Shown here piece by piece: positions 1 to 8,793 of a DNA stretch of 64,000 nt. The first letter of the stretch is position 1, and each line of letters starts with the position of its first letter. The stretch is from contig NZ_JBHUJS010000003.1 in NCBI RefSeq assembly GCF_042683405.1, forward strand, positions 744,001 to 808,000. Reading direction: 5' to 3'. The position numbers were made by a program, and so were the translations under genes. A model generated the notes under the pieces. It was not told the DNA's origin, ran no database searches, and worked only from the letters and a program-made list of their open reading frames with translations. This DNA comes from Telluria sp042683405. Lineage in GTDB: Bacteria; Pseudomonadota; Gammaproteobacteria; Burkholderiales; Burkholderiaceae_D.

Positions 1-1027
1 TCTCCGCTTCGGCGCAGATCGCGTTCATCATCTCGACCGTCTCGACCGGGTACTTGCCCGATGCCGTTTCGGCCGACGTCATCACCGCGTCGGTGCCGTC
101 CAGCACCGCGTTGGCCACGTCCGAGACTTCGGCGCGGGTCGGCACGGCGTTGACGATCATCGACTCCATCATCTGGGTCGCGGTGATCGCCAGCTTGTTC
201 TGCTCGCGCGCCATGCGGATCATGCGCTTTTGCAGCGCCGGCACGGCGGCGTTGCCCACTTCGACCGCCAGGTCGCCGCGCGCCACCATGATGCCGTCCG
301 ACGCATCGAGGATCTCCTGCAGCGCAGGGATCGCTTCGGCGCGCTCGATCTTGGCGATCATCAGCGGCTTGTGCCCGTACGGCTCGCCGGCGATATTGGC
401 CAGCTGGCGCGCCATTTCCATGTCGGTCGCGCTCTTCGGGAACGAGATCGCGAGGTAGTCGCACTGGAAGCTCATCGCGGTCTTGATGTCTTCCATGTCC
501 TTGGCGGTCAGCGCCGGTGCGGTCAGGCCGCCGCCCTGGCGGTTGATGCCCTTGTTGTTGGACAGCTCGCCGCCCACCTTGACGGTGGTGTGCACTTCGT
601 CGCCCACGACCTTGTCCACGATCAGCACGATCAGGCCGTCGTTCAGCAAGAGCTTGTCGCCGGGACGCACGTCGCGCGGCAGCGCCTTGTAGTCCAGGCC
701 CACACGTTCGATGTTGCCCAGCTCGCCTTTTTCGCCCCAGCGCGCGTCCAGGATGAACTTGGCGCCCGGCACCAGCTCGACGCGGCCTTCCTCGAACTTG
801 CCGACGCGGATCTTCGGACCCTGCATGTCGGCCATGATCGCCACTTCGCGGCCGCACTCGGCGGCGGCGCGGCGCACCAGGTTGGCGCGGTCGATGTGGT
901 CCTGCGCGCGGCCATGCGAGAAGTTCAGGCGCACCACGTCCACGCCCGCGCGGATCATGTTAACGAGGGTATCGAAGTCGGTGGATGCCGGTCCGATGGT
1001 TGCAACGATCTTGGTGCCTCGGTACAT
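1..1027 (-). CDS. pyk: Pyruvate kinase, C-terminus cut by the window edge
   Basis: Last step of glycolysis: phosphoenolpyruvate + ADP to pyruvate + ATP, cytosolic. About 342 of the usual ~480 residues are visible. The N-terminus MYRGTKIVATIGPAS is typical; the substrate-binding NFSHG lies at residues 35-39, the active-site signature MIAKIERAEAI at about 223-233 (Lys226, Glu228), and GIMVARGDLAVE at 245-256. The missing part is the regulatory C-domain, so the allosteric class (PykA or PykF type) cannot be judged. It lies 60 bases downstream of pgk on the same strand, but a strong terminator sits between them, so part of its expression is probably readthrough. Family certain; paralogue type open. 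Confidence 0.97.
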   Translation of the reverse strand, partial: MYRGTKIVATIGPASTDFDTLVNMIRAGVDVVRLNFSHGRAQDHIDRANLVRRAAAECGREVAIMADMQGPKIRVGKFEEGRVELVPGAKFILDARWGEKGELGNIERVGLDYKALPRDVRPGDKLLLNDGLIVLIVDKVVGDEVHTTVKVGGELSNNKGINRQGGGLTAPALTAKDMEDIKTAMSFQCDYLAISFPKSATDMEMARQLANIAGEPYGHKPLMIAKIERAEAIPALQEILDASDGIMVARGDLAVEVGNAAVPALQKRMIRMAREQNKLAITATQMMESMIVNAVPTRAEVSDVANAVLDGTDAVMTSAETASGKYPVETVEMMNAICAEAE

Positions 1028-1045
1028 AGTTCTCCCTGGAGAAAG

Positions 1046-1071
1046 TAAAAAGCGCAGCAAGGTGCTGCGCT
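1046..1071 (-). terminator. Rho-independent terminator between pgk and pyk
   Basis: A 9-bp perfect stem (AGCGCAGCA / TGCTGCGCT, 1051-1059 and 1063-1071, 3-base loop) is followed on the minus strand by a short T run. It lies 16 bases after the pgk stop and ends only about 19 bases before the pyk start codon, so it can partly uncouple the two glycolytic genes. Confidence 0.75.
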
Positions 1072-1087
1072 GTTGGTCCGCTGTCGG

Positions 1088-2290
<1,203 letters not shown>

Positions 2291-2345
2291 GGCTATCCAG
2301 ATGTCGAATGAAAGAAAAGATCGTTATTTTAACGCATTGACATGC

Positions 2346-2690
2346 CTATCCGGCCACTCCGAACACCTGCGTCACACGCAGCACGGTAAATACGAGCATG
2401 CCGAAGATAATCGTATGGAGCATGTTCCGGCGCAGCAGGTAGAAGGCGATCGACGCGATCCCGGCCAGCAGCTTGGGGTTGGCCAGCGAAATATTCAGCT
2501 CGCCGCCGGGGCCGAACGCGATGTCCGGGGCGACGATGGCCGCAAGCGCGCAGGCCGGCGCAAAGCGCAGCATCTCCTGGATGCGCGGCGGGATGGTGAT
2601 GTGGTGGCCGACCAGCCAGAACGAACTGCGGGTCAGCGCGGTGGCGGCGACCAGCGCGGCGATGGTGATCCAGATTTCCAGGTCGCTCAT
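2346..2690 (-). CDS. azlD: AzlD family branched-chain amino acid exporter small subunit
   Basis: 114-residue, very hydrophobic protein with about four membrane segments; small partner of AzlC in a two-component inner-membrane exporter of branched-chain amino acids (family knowledge). The family's conserved features are seen: an N-terminal helix, then T-R-x-x-F/P-F followed by RIQEMLRFAPACALAAIVAPD. The start ATG at 2690 overlaps the azlC stop in an ATGA tetranucleotide, which fixes the start and implies translational coupling. A longer reading frame through this region begins in a frame alien to AzlD and is not used. Confidence 0.93.
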   Translation of the reverse strand: MSDLEIWITIAALVAATALTRSSFWLVGHHITIPPRIQEMLRFAPACALAAIVAPDIAFGPGGELNISLANPKLLAGIASIAFYLLRRNMLHTIIFGMLVFTVLRVTQVFGVAG

Positions 2691-3421
2691 TTCTTCACCT
2701 TTGCGAATGTCTCCTCGACGATCATGGCGCTGACCATGCCAGCGAACACGGCGGCCAGCAGGCCCAGCTTGTAGGGCATTGTATTCAGCAGGACCGCGGT
2801 GACGCCCGCGACCGCCACGCCCACCGCCGCCGCGCGGCCGGCCGTCAGCGGCACCATGATGCAGATGATCGCCAGGGTGCCGGCAAAGCCCAGGCCCCAC
2901 TCCGGCGGCACCGCGCTGCCCAGGAAGATGCCGGCAATCGAGCCCACCTGCCAGGCCGCCCAGTTGGGGTACAGCAAGCCCTTGAGGTAGGAAAGCTTGC
3001 CCGGCTCCCAAGTCTCGCTCGGATAGCGGCGCAGGAACAGCGCGACCGTCATGTCGCCCGCCACGTAGCCGAGCGCGAAGCGCTGGCGCCAGGGCAGGTG
3101 CGAGAAATGCGGCGCCAGCAGCGCAGAAAAGATGACAAAACGTAAATTCACGACAACGGCCGTGAGGAAAATCACCCAGACCGGTGCGTTGGCGATGATC
3201 AGGGGCAGCGAGGCCAGCTGGGCCGATCCGGCGAAGACCAGCAGCGTCATCGCCAGCGCCTGCGGCACCGTCAGGCCCGTTTTCACCATCGCGATGCCCA
3301 CCACCAGGCCCCAGGCGCCGATGCCGAACAGGGTCGGAATGCCTTCCTTCAGGCCTTCGCGCCAGCTTGCCTCTTCTTGGTCGGGGTGGGAAACAGCGCT
3401 TGAATCGGTGTGCGGGGGCAT
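2687..3421 (-). CDS. azlC: AzlC family branched-chain amino acid exporter large subunit
   Basis: 244 residues with about six or seven hydrophobic helices. An acidic, soluble N-terminal stretch of about 22 residues precedes the AzlC core WREGLKEGIPTLFGIGAWG. The LVFAGSAQLAS segment near residue 65 is the classic AzlC motif. It probably exports valine, leucine or isoleucine together with AzlD (family knowledge; the substrate is not shown here). First gene of the azlCD pair, overlapping azlD by 4 bases. The N-terminal extension could mean the true start is slightly downstream, but no better internal ATG is seen. Confidence 0.94.
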   Translation of the reverse strand: MPPHTDSSAVSHPDQEEASWREGLKEGIPTLFGIGAWGLVVGIAMVKTGLTVPQALAMTLLVFAGSAQLASLPLIIANAPVWVIFLTAVVVNLRFVIFSALLAPHFSHLPWRQRFALGYVAGDMTVALFLRRYPSETWEPGKLSYLKGLLYPNWAAWQVGSIAGIFLGSAVPPEWGLGFAGTLAIICIMVPLTAGRAAAVGVAVAGVTAVLLNTMPYKLGLLAAVFAGMVSAMIVEETFAKVKK

Positions 3422-3552
3422 GAAGCGGGGGGTGTACTGCCGGGATTTTGATCAGACCACTATTCTACAGAGCATTTCGGCAATATGCGTGAATCCGATA
3501 GAATCGTGGTTTTCAATACACGGGCCGCTTTGCCCAACCCGACGGAGAACAC

Positions 3553-3747
3553 ATGACTTCCAAGACGCCCAACGTGGTCGAACTCAAGGCCAAGGACCTG
3601 CCAGCCTACTGCCCTAACCCGGCGATGCCGCTGTGGTCCTCGCACCCGCGCGTGTTTTTGGATTTCGGCCACGACAACCTCGCCAAGTGCCCGTACTGCG
3701 GCACCGAGTACAAGCTGGCCGAAGGCGAAGTGGCCAGCCACCACTAA
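3553..3747 (+). CDS. Small zinc-finger domain protein (zf-CHCC type)
   Basis: 64 residues. The spacing of Cys20, His31 or His40, and CPYC at 46-49 matches the zf-CHCC family (bacterial relatives of the mitochondrial complex I subunit NDUFS6). The family binds one zinc; its bacterial role is not known. A good ribosome site (GGAG, 8 bases upstream) supports the ATG at 3553. It stands alone, divergent from azlCD, and is followed by a REP-like repeat before the next gene. Confident about the family, silent on function. Confidence 0.9.
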   Translation: MTSKTPNVVELKAKDLPAYCPNPAMPLWSSHPRVFLDFGHDNLAKCPYCGTEYKLAEGEVASHH

Positions 3748-3752
3748 GCGTA

Positions 3753-3851
3753 GTCGTCCCAGCGAAGGCCGGGACCCATACTGAGTGAGCGACCCGGTTG
3801 CCCCTGCAACTCCGGCGCCTCAGCATGGATCAGCGCCTGCGCGGGGATGAC
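3753..3851. repeat. REP-like inverted pair
   Basis: Two imperfect copies of a ~33-base palindromic element face each other. The left arm (3753-3785) begins GTCGTCCCAGCG and ends CCATACTGAG; the right arm (3819-3851) begins CTCAGCATGGATCAG and ends GGGGATGAC. Related single copies occur near 5448, 8074, 44550 and 59029 in this window. The right arm ends 12 bases before the hydrolase start codon. Confidence 0.8.
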
Positions 3852-3863
3852 GCAGCGGTCTCC

Positions 3864-4844
3864 ATGAAATACACAGCCCCGCTGTGGCTGCCCAGCGGCC
3901 ACCTGCAGACCATCTACCCTGCCACTTGCATCCGCAAGCCGGCGGTCGCGTTCCGCCGCGAGCGCTGGCAGTCGCCGGACGGCGACTTCGTCGATGTCGA
4001 CTTTGTCGACGGCAACCCGGGCATGCCGATGGTGGTGCTGTTCCATGGCCTGGAAGGCTCGTCCAACAGCCACTACGCGCGCTCGCTGATGTCCGCCGTC
4101 GCCGCGCGCGGCTGGTCGGGAGCGGTGCCGCACTTCCGCGGCTGCTCCGGCGAACCGAATTTGGCGCCGCGCTTCTACCATTCCGGCGACGCGCAGGAAG
4201 TGGACTGGATCGTGCGCCGCCTGCGCCAGCGCGCGCACGGCGAACTGTTCGCGGCCGGCGTGTCCCTGGGCGGCAATGCGCTGCTGCGCTGGCTCGGCGA
4301 GTCGCAGCACGCGGCGGAAATCGTCGACGCCGCGGTCTCGGTGTCCGCGCCGATGGACCTGGCGCGCGGCGGCCAGTCGCTATCCTCGGGCATCAACATG
4401 ATCTACACGCGCATGTTCCTGCGCACCCTGATTCCCAAGTCGCTGGCCAAGCTGGAGCAGTTCCCCGGCCTGTTCGACCGCGCCACCCTGCTTGGCGCGC
4501 GCGACCTGTACGCATTCGATAACGTGGTGACCGCGCCGCTGCACGGCTACCGCGACACCGACGACTACTGGGACCGCGCCAGCGCCAAGCACGTCCTGTG
4601 CGACATCACGGTGCCGACGCTGGTGCTCAACGCACGCAACGATCCCTTCCTGCCGGGCGCCTACCTGCCGCGCAAAGCCTCGCCGCACGTGCAGCTGGAG
4701 TATCCCGCGACAGGCGGCCACGTCGGCTTCGCGGTCGGTGCGCCGCCGGGCCGGATCGACTGGCTGCCGCGCCGCATCCTGCACTTCTTCGACGGCGAAC
4801 CTGAGCTTGCGCGCGACGGCACGCCGCGCATTGTGACAAGCTAG
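3864..4844 (+). CDS. YheT-type alpha/beta-fold hydrolase
   Basis: 326 residues from ATG 3864 (MKYTAPLWLPSGHLQTIYP). The in-frame extension upstream to 3798 reads through a REP-like repeat and is not credible. YheT/COG0429 hallmarks are present: the N-terminal GHLQTIYP, the oxyanion strand VVLFHGLEGSSNSHY, the nucleophile elbow GVSLGGNALLRWLGE, a late Asp in LVLNARNDPFLP and the terminal His in TGGHVGF. Cytosolic serine hydrolase; relatives are carboxylesterase-like, physiological substrate unknown. Followed after 4 bases by an uncharacterised protein on the same strand, probably co-transcribed. Confidence 0.93.
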   Translation: MKYTAPLWLPSGHLQTIYPATCIRKPAVAFRRERWQSPDGDFVDVDFVDGNPGMPMVVLFHGLEGSSNSHYARSLMSAVAARGWSGAVPHFRGCSGEPNLAPRFYHSGDAQEVDWIVRRLRQRAHGELFAAGVSLGGNALLRWLGESQHAAEIVDAAVSVSAPMDLARGGQSLSSGINMIYTRMFLRTLIPKSLAKLEQFPGLFDRATLLGARDLYAFDNVVTAPLHGYRDTDDYWDRASAKHVLCDITVPTLVLNARNDPFLPGAYLPRKASPHVQLEYPATGGHVGFAVGAPPGRIDWLPRRILHFFDGEPELARDGTPRIVTS

Positions 4845-4848
4845 CCCT

Positions 4849-5436
4849 ATGGACGATATCGTCAGGCAGGCCATGGCCAAGTGGCCGAACGTACCGCATT
4901 GTTATGGATGGCTTGCGCTCGACGCGCGCGGCGCCTGGCGCATGCGCGACGAGCGCGCGCAGCATCTCGGCCTGCCGGGAGACAAGCTGGCGAACGCCGC
5001 GCTGGTCGGCTTCATCAACCGGAACTACGCGCGCGACGAGCGCGGATGCTGGTACTTCCAGAACGGTCCGCAGCGTGTGTACCTGCAGCTCGAAACGACG
5101 CCGTTCGTGGCGCGCACCGATCCGGCCAGCGGCCTGGTACTGCATACGGGCGAACCGGTCGCGCAGGTCGACGAAGCGTTCATGACGCCTTCCGGCGCGT
5201 TGATCGTGCGCAGCGCAGACAAGCCGGCACAGGTGGATGACCGCGACATGGCGCAGCTGACAGCATGGCTGCTGCTCGATGGGGAACCGGTATCGGATGA
5301 CGCGCTGCTCGCGTGGATGGAAGCGCCAGAAGGCCAGCTGACCCTGCGCTACGGGGGCCGCGACATCGCCGTGCAGCCACTCGCCGAGGATGAAGTCGCA
5401 TCGCGCCTGGACTTCATCCGCACGCCTTCCCCCTAG
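4849..5436 (+). CDS. Conserved betaproteobacterial protein of unknown function
   Basis: 195 residues, soluble, no signal peptide or membrane segment. The N-terminal block MAKWPNVPHCYGWLALDARG followed by an R-x-R-D-E-R-A pattern, and the central RGCWYFQNGPQRVYL, look strongly conserved in style. I recognise this as a DUF found next to YheT-type hydrolases in Burkholderiales but am not sure of the DUF number. It begins 4 bases after the hydrolase stop, so the two genes are likely a small operon. No function is proposed. Confidence 0.85.
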   Translation: MDDIVRQAMAKWPNVPHCYGWLALDARGAWRMRDERAQHLGLPGDKLANAALVGFINRNYARDERGCWYFQNGPQRVYLQLETTPFVARTDPASGLVLHTGEPVAQVDEAFMTPSGALIVRSADKPAQVDDRDMAQLTAWLLLDGEPVSDDALLAWMEAPEGQLTLRYGGRDIAVQPLAEDEVASRLDFIRTPSP

Positions 5437-5447
5437 CCCCGCGCCCC

Positions 5448-5479
5448 ACCGTCATCGCCGCAAACGCGGGGACGACGGT
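5448..5479. repeat. REP-like hairpin between convergent genes
   Basis: An imperfect hairpin (ACCGTCATCG ... GGACGACGGT) that matches the arms of the REP-like element at 3753. It sits at the convergent 3' ends of the 4849 gene and the M48 protease and overlaps the protease stop codon by one base. Confidence 0.65.
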
Positions 5480-7020
5480 TATTCGTCTTCTTTTTCCTTC
5501 AGCGCTTCGCGGCGGCGCGCCTGCAGCTCGCGTTCGCGCGCATCGATGATGGCCATGTCGTAGAACGAGGCATCCTTGGCCTTGCGCGCCAGTGCCAGCT
5601 GGTCCAGCGCGCCCATCACCCCGCCCGACAGCGCATACGATTCGGCCAGCGACAAGTGCTGCAGCGCCACCTTGCCTTGCGCTGCGTAGGTCTTCGCCAG
5701 CAGCTCGTGCAGCTTCGGCTCTTCCCGGTACTGCTGCACCTGCTCGCGCAGGAAGCGCGCCGCTTCCTCCAGCTTGCCGTTGACGATCATCGCATCGGCG
5801 TACTGGCGTGCGATGCCACGCGACAGCGGGTAGCGCGCGTGCGCCTGCTCCGCTTCCTTCAGACCCTGCAGCATCACTTCCTTGCTCTGTTTTGGCGCCA
5901 GCTTGATGTCGAGCGCGAGGCTGGTGAGGATCGCCTCGCCGTCGCCCATCACCGGCGGCGTGGTCGAAAACACGCCGCGCTGGGCGCGCGGCATCACGCC
6001 GGTGCGCGCCTTGTCGAGCCACTCCTGCGCTTGCGCTAGCTGGCCGCGCCGCAGCGCGATCACCGCCAGGCCGTACTGTGCTGCTGCCTGCTGGATGCGC
6101 GTGCCAGTGGCCAACTGGTCCTTGAACGCGATCTCGGTGGTGCCGGTGCCGCCCGAGGTCTCGTCCTGCAGCACGCGGGCGCGGGCGCGCACGAGGTGGA
6201 AGTCCATGCTGTCCGCGCGCTCGCGCTTGGGCGCTTCGCGAATACGCGCCTGGATATCGGCGATGCGCTCGCTGGTCAGCGGGTGCGTGCGCAGGTAGGC
6301 CGGCATCGAGTCCGAGTACATGCGCGAAGCCGTCTGCATGCGGCCGAAGAACGCCACCATGCCGGAGGTATCGAAGCCCGCGTTGCCCATGATCTGGAAG
6401 CCGACGCGGTCGGCCTCGCGCTCGGCCTCGCGGGAGAAGTCCAGCTGCTTCTGGATCGCCAAGCCCTGCCCGCCCAGCAGCACGCCCATCGCCGCATCGG
6501 GGCTCGACTTGGCGGCCAGGCCGGCCAGCACCATGGCGGCCAGCGGGATCAGCGCGGATTCGCTTTGCTTGCCGATCTGGCGCGCGATGTGGCGCTGGGT
6601 GACGTGGCCGATCTCGTGCGACATGACCGACGCCAGCTCGCTTTCGGATTGCGCCGCGATCATCAGGCCCGAGTGGACGCCGATAAAACCGCCCGGCATC
6701 GCGAACGCGTTGAGCATCGGATCGCGCACGGCAAAGAAGAAGAAATCGGAAGTCATCTCACCGCGGCCGCCCGGCACGGCGGCGAGCAGCGTGGCGCCGA
6801 AGTTGTTCAGGTATTCCAGGATGGGCGCGTCGTCGAGGTAGTCCTTGTTGCGCCGGATATCGTGCATGACCTCCTCGCCGATCTTGCGCTCGAGGACGGG
6901 CGACAGGTCGGCGCGGGCGGTGTCGCCCAGTACCGGGAGATTTGATTGCGCGGTCTGGCCGTGCACCGCCGTGAGCGGCAGGAGCGTGACGATGCCAATG
7001 GCTGCGAGTGCACGCCGCAT
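5479..7020 (-). CDS. BepA-like periplasmic M48 metalloprotease with TPR tail
   Basis: 513 residues from ATG 7020 (MRRALAAIGIVTLLPLTAVHG, a clean Sec signal peptide); a GTG at 7065 would add 15 residues ahead of the signal and is the alternative. The zinc motif HEIGH is at 135-139, with the third ligand Glu200 in EREAD. The C-terminal third is helical TPR-like (GLKEAEQAHARYPLSRGIARQ, KLEEAARFLREQVQQY). This is the architecture of BepA/YfgC, a periplasmic chaperone-protease that helps LptD assembly and degrades misfolded outer-membrane proteins (family knowledge). Divergent from moaC. Family assignment secure, client proteins inferred. Confidence 0.93.
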   Translation of the reverse strand: MRRALAAIGIVTLLPLTAVHGQTAQSNLPVLGDTARADLSPVLERKIGEEVMHDIRRNKDYLDDAPILEYLNNFGATLLAAVPGGRGEMTSDFFFFAVRDPMLNAFAMPGGFIGVHSGLMIAAQSESELASVMSHEIGHVTQRHIARQIGKQSESALIPLAAMVLAGLAAKSSPDAAMGVLLGGQGLAIQKQLDFSREAEREADRVGFQIMGNAGFDTSGMVAFFGRMQTASRMYSDSMPAYLRTHPLTSERIADIQARIREAPKRERADSMDFHLVRARARVLQDETSGGTGTTEIAFKDQLATGTRIQQAAAQYGLAVIALRRGQLAQAQEWLDKARTGVMPRAQRGVFSTTPPVMGDGEAILTSLALDIKLAPKQSKEVMLQGLKEAEQAHARYPLSRGIARQYADAMIVNGKLEEAARFLREQVQQYREEPKLHELLAKTYAAQGKVALQHLSLAESYALSGGVMGALDQLALARKAKDASFYDMAIIDARERELQARRREALKEKEDE

Positions 7021-7137
7021 GCGAAGCCCTGCGGGTGGCGCCGGGAGGACGAGTTTCGGTTTCACGAGACTATAATAACCGCAACCGGACGCCGGGGCAC
7101 AACCGGCCCTGCCCTGAAACACATTGTTACCTCTGCC

Positions 7138-7629
7138 ATGACCGAACAGCCAGACACCCTTACCCACTTCGACGCTGCAGGCCAGGCGCACATGGTCGAC
7201 GTGGGCGCGAAAGCGGACACGCACCGGGTCGCGGTTGCGCGCGGCACCATCCGCATGAAGCCGGAGACGCTGGAACTTGTGCGGTCCGGGACGGCGAAAA
7301 AAGGCGACGTGCTGGGCGTGGCGCGCATCGCGGCGATCATGGGCGCCAAGCGCACCAGCGACCTGGTGCCGCTATGCCATCCGCTGGCGATCACGCGGGT
7401 CGCCGTCGATTTCGAAATCGATGAGGCGAACAGCAGCGTGCACTGCCGCGCGCAGGTTGAAACGCTGGGCAAGACCGGTGTGGAGATGGAGGCGCTGACC
7501 GCCGTGCAGGTGGGCCTGCTGACCGTCTACGACATGTGCAAGGCAGTCGACCGCGGCATGGTGATGACCAACGTGCATGTGCAGGAAAAGCACGGCGGCA
7601 AATCGGGCGACTGGACCGCCGCGCTGTAA
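7138..7629 (+). CDS. moaC: Cyclic pyranopterin monophosphate synthase
   Basis: 163 residues. With MoaA it makes cyclic pyranopterin monophosphate from GTP in molybdenum-cofactor biosynthesis (cytosol). Family landmarks: THFDAAGQAHMVDVG near residue 9, LCHPLAIT at 79-86, KTGVEMEALTAV and YDMCKAVDRGM, which include the active-site Lys and Asp residues. ATG 7138 gives the standard length. In-frame codons upstream run through the signal-peptide region of the divergent protease and are not used. A TATAAT at 7071-7076 is a possible -10 element, but no good -35 goes with it. No other moa gene is in the window. Confidence 0.96.
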   Translation: MTEQPDTLTHFDAAGQAHMVDVGAKADTHRVAVARGTIRMKPETLELVRSGTAKKGDVLGVARIAAIMGAKRTSDLVPLCHPLAITRVAVDFEIDEANSSVHCRAQVETLGKTGVEMEALTAVQVGLLTVYDMCKAVDRGMVMTNVHVQEKHGGKSGDWTAAL

Positions 7630-7666
7630 GTCACGTCTGCGACGATTCCAACATTAGGGACAATCG

Positions 7667-8038
7667 ATGAAGTGCTTTACTCACACCGCTAGCAGTGCTC
7701 ATGGAATCTGTCGTGTCTGTGGCCGCGGCGTTTGCGCCGAATGCTCCATTGACCTCGGCCATAGTCTTGCGTGTCGCGGCAAACACGAAGAAGCGGCAGA
7801 GTCGCTCCACGCCATGACCCAGCGTAGCAAGAAACTGTTGAAGGTAACGAGCAAGTCGATTTATGTCGCTCCGCTGTTCTATCTGATCGTGGGAGCAGTA
7901 TTCCTGGCAGAGGGCCTCGGGGAAGAAGATCAATCGAACTTTGCCACGATAACTGGCGCCGCGATCGGTATCTTCGGCCTGGCGGTCCTCTGGATTAATC
8001 TTCGCGCGTTTCGCGGCCAGCTGTCGAGCCGTTCATGA
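7667..8038 (+). CDS. Small membrane protein with N-terminal zinc-binding (B-box-like) motif
   Basis: 123 residues. The first ~35 residues carry a dense Cys/His cluster (CFTH...CRVCGRGVCAECS...HSLAC) like a B-box or treble-clef zinc site. A basic amphipathic linker follows, then two transmembrane helices (about 66-84 and 93-112), and a short cytosolic tail. An AGGGAC ribosome site precedes ATG 7667. Codon use looks less GC-biased than its neighbours, a hint of a younger or laterally acquired gene. It lies alone, 37 bases after moaC. Function unknown; similar architectures occur as orphan bacterial membrane proteins. Confidence 0.8.
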   Translation: MKCFTHTASSAHGICRVCGRGVCAECSIDLGHSLACRGKHEEAAESLHAMTQRSKKLLKVTSKSIYVAPLFYLIVGAVFLAEGLGEEDQSNFATITGAAIGIFGLAVLWINLRAFRGQLSSRS

Positions 8039-8073
8039 TACATCGCAGCAAACGCCGCCCATCAGGCCGGCCG

Positions 8074-8100
8074 CCTCATCCCAGCGTGGGCGGGATGAGG
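8074..8100. repeat. REP-like hairpin between convergent genes
   Basis: A 9-bp perfect stem (CCTCATCCC / GGGATGAGG) around a 9-base loop, related to the REP-like elements elsewhere in the window. Located between the 7667 gene and the converging pilin gene, it could also slow transcription from both sides. No T run. Confidence 0.6.
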
Positions 8101-8111
8101 CACCGGACAGA

Positions 8112-8588
8112 TCAGCCGCCCTGCCCCTGATCCTGCTGCGGCGCTTCCGTGTTGTTGCGGGTGATGGCGTCGATGGCGGATTCGTTGGTGACCGTGGTGG
8201 AGTTGAACCACTTGATGTTGGATTCGGTCAGCTCGGGCGTCATGGTGATGGTCAGCCCCTCCACGCCTTCGCCGGTGCCTTCGGCCAGCGTCACCGTAAT
8301 TTCTGCATCCGTCACTTCGGCGCTTTCGACTTCCTTGGTCGGAGTGAAGGCGGAGATGCCGTTGCTGCCCTGGTCGCACTCGTCAGGAACGCCGCCCGCT
8401 TGCAGCAGGCAGGAGCTCACCTGGATCTTCAGCGACTGGACCGAGTGCATGGCGTTGCCAACCTTCGCCTTGATGGTGTAGCCCTGATATGCGGGGACGG
8501 CAACGGCGGCAAGCACGCCGATGATGGCGACGACGATCATCAGTTCGATCAGGGTAAAGCCGCGTTGGAATTGGGTTTGCTTGTTCAT
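8112..8588 (-). CDS. Type IV pilin-like protein (copy 1)
   Basis: 158 residues. Class III prepilin leader MNKQTQFQRG followed by the mature N-terminus FTLIELMIVVAIIGVLAAVA, with Glu5 of the mature chain present; PilD would cut after Gly10. A C-terminal region with two Cys pairs (Cys59 and Cys70 by my count) could form the disulfide loop. The tail is unusually Gln/Gly-rich. Role: major or minor subunit of a type IV pilus, exported through the inner membrane. It has its own sigma-54 promoter (8632-8646) and is separated by a terminator from a second pilin gene immediately upstream on the same strand. Confidence 0.93.
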   Translation of the reverse strand: MNKQTQFQRGFTLIELMIVVAIIGVLAAVAVPAYQGYTIKAKVGNAMHSVQSLKIQVSSCLLQAGGVPDECDQGSNGISAFTPTKEVESAEVTDAEITVTLAEGTGEGVEGLTITMTPELTESNIKWFNSTTVTNESAIDAITRNNTEAPQQDQGQGG

Positions 8589-8631
8589 GGTTGGTCTCTC
8601 AGTCAGCCTCGGGCAGGACAGTACTCACTAT

Positions 8632-8646
8632 GCAAGTGTTATGCCA
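8632..8646 (-). promoter_or_regulatory. Sigma-54 promoter of pilin copy 1
   Basis: On the minus strand TGGCAT-N5-TTGC, with the invariant GG and GC spaced by exactly 10 bases. The GC lies about 44 bases before the pilin ATG at 8588. Sigma-54 promoters activated by PilR are the rule for major pilin genes (established for Pseudomonas pilA). Confidence 0.8.
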
Positions 8647-8722
8647 GCAAAACATGAACGGGTGTGAAGATGCGACAACGGTCGGCGGCCTGGCGAAGGC
8701 CGGTGCGAACCGACGGGAAAAG

Positions 8723-8752
8723 AAAAAGCCAGGCACTAGCCTGGCTTTTTTT
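8723..8752 (-). terminator. Rho-independent terminator after pilin copy 2
   Basis: An 8-bp perfect stem (AGCCAGGC / GCCTGGCT) with a 4-base loop, flanked by A and T runs on both sides, so it works on either strand. It lies about 42 bases beyond the stop of the upstream pilin gene and isolates the two pilin transcription units. Confidence 0.88.
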
Positions 8753-8793
8753 GCTTGCGAGCACCACTGAAGGGCGCTGCGGGGTTCTGCCGA

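Noticed and set aside
3798..3863. N-terminal extension of the YheT-type hydrolase
   Set aside because: The 22 codons read through the REP-like element, and the family N-terminus begins at 3864.
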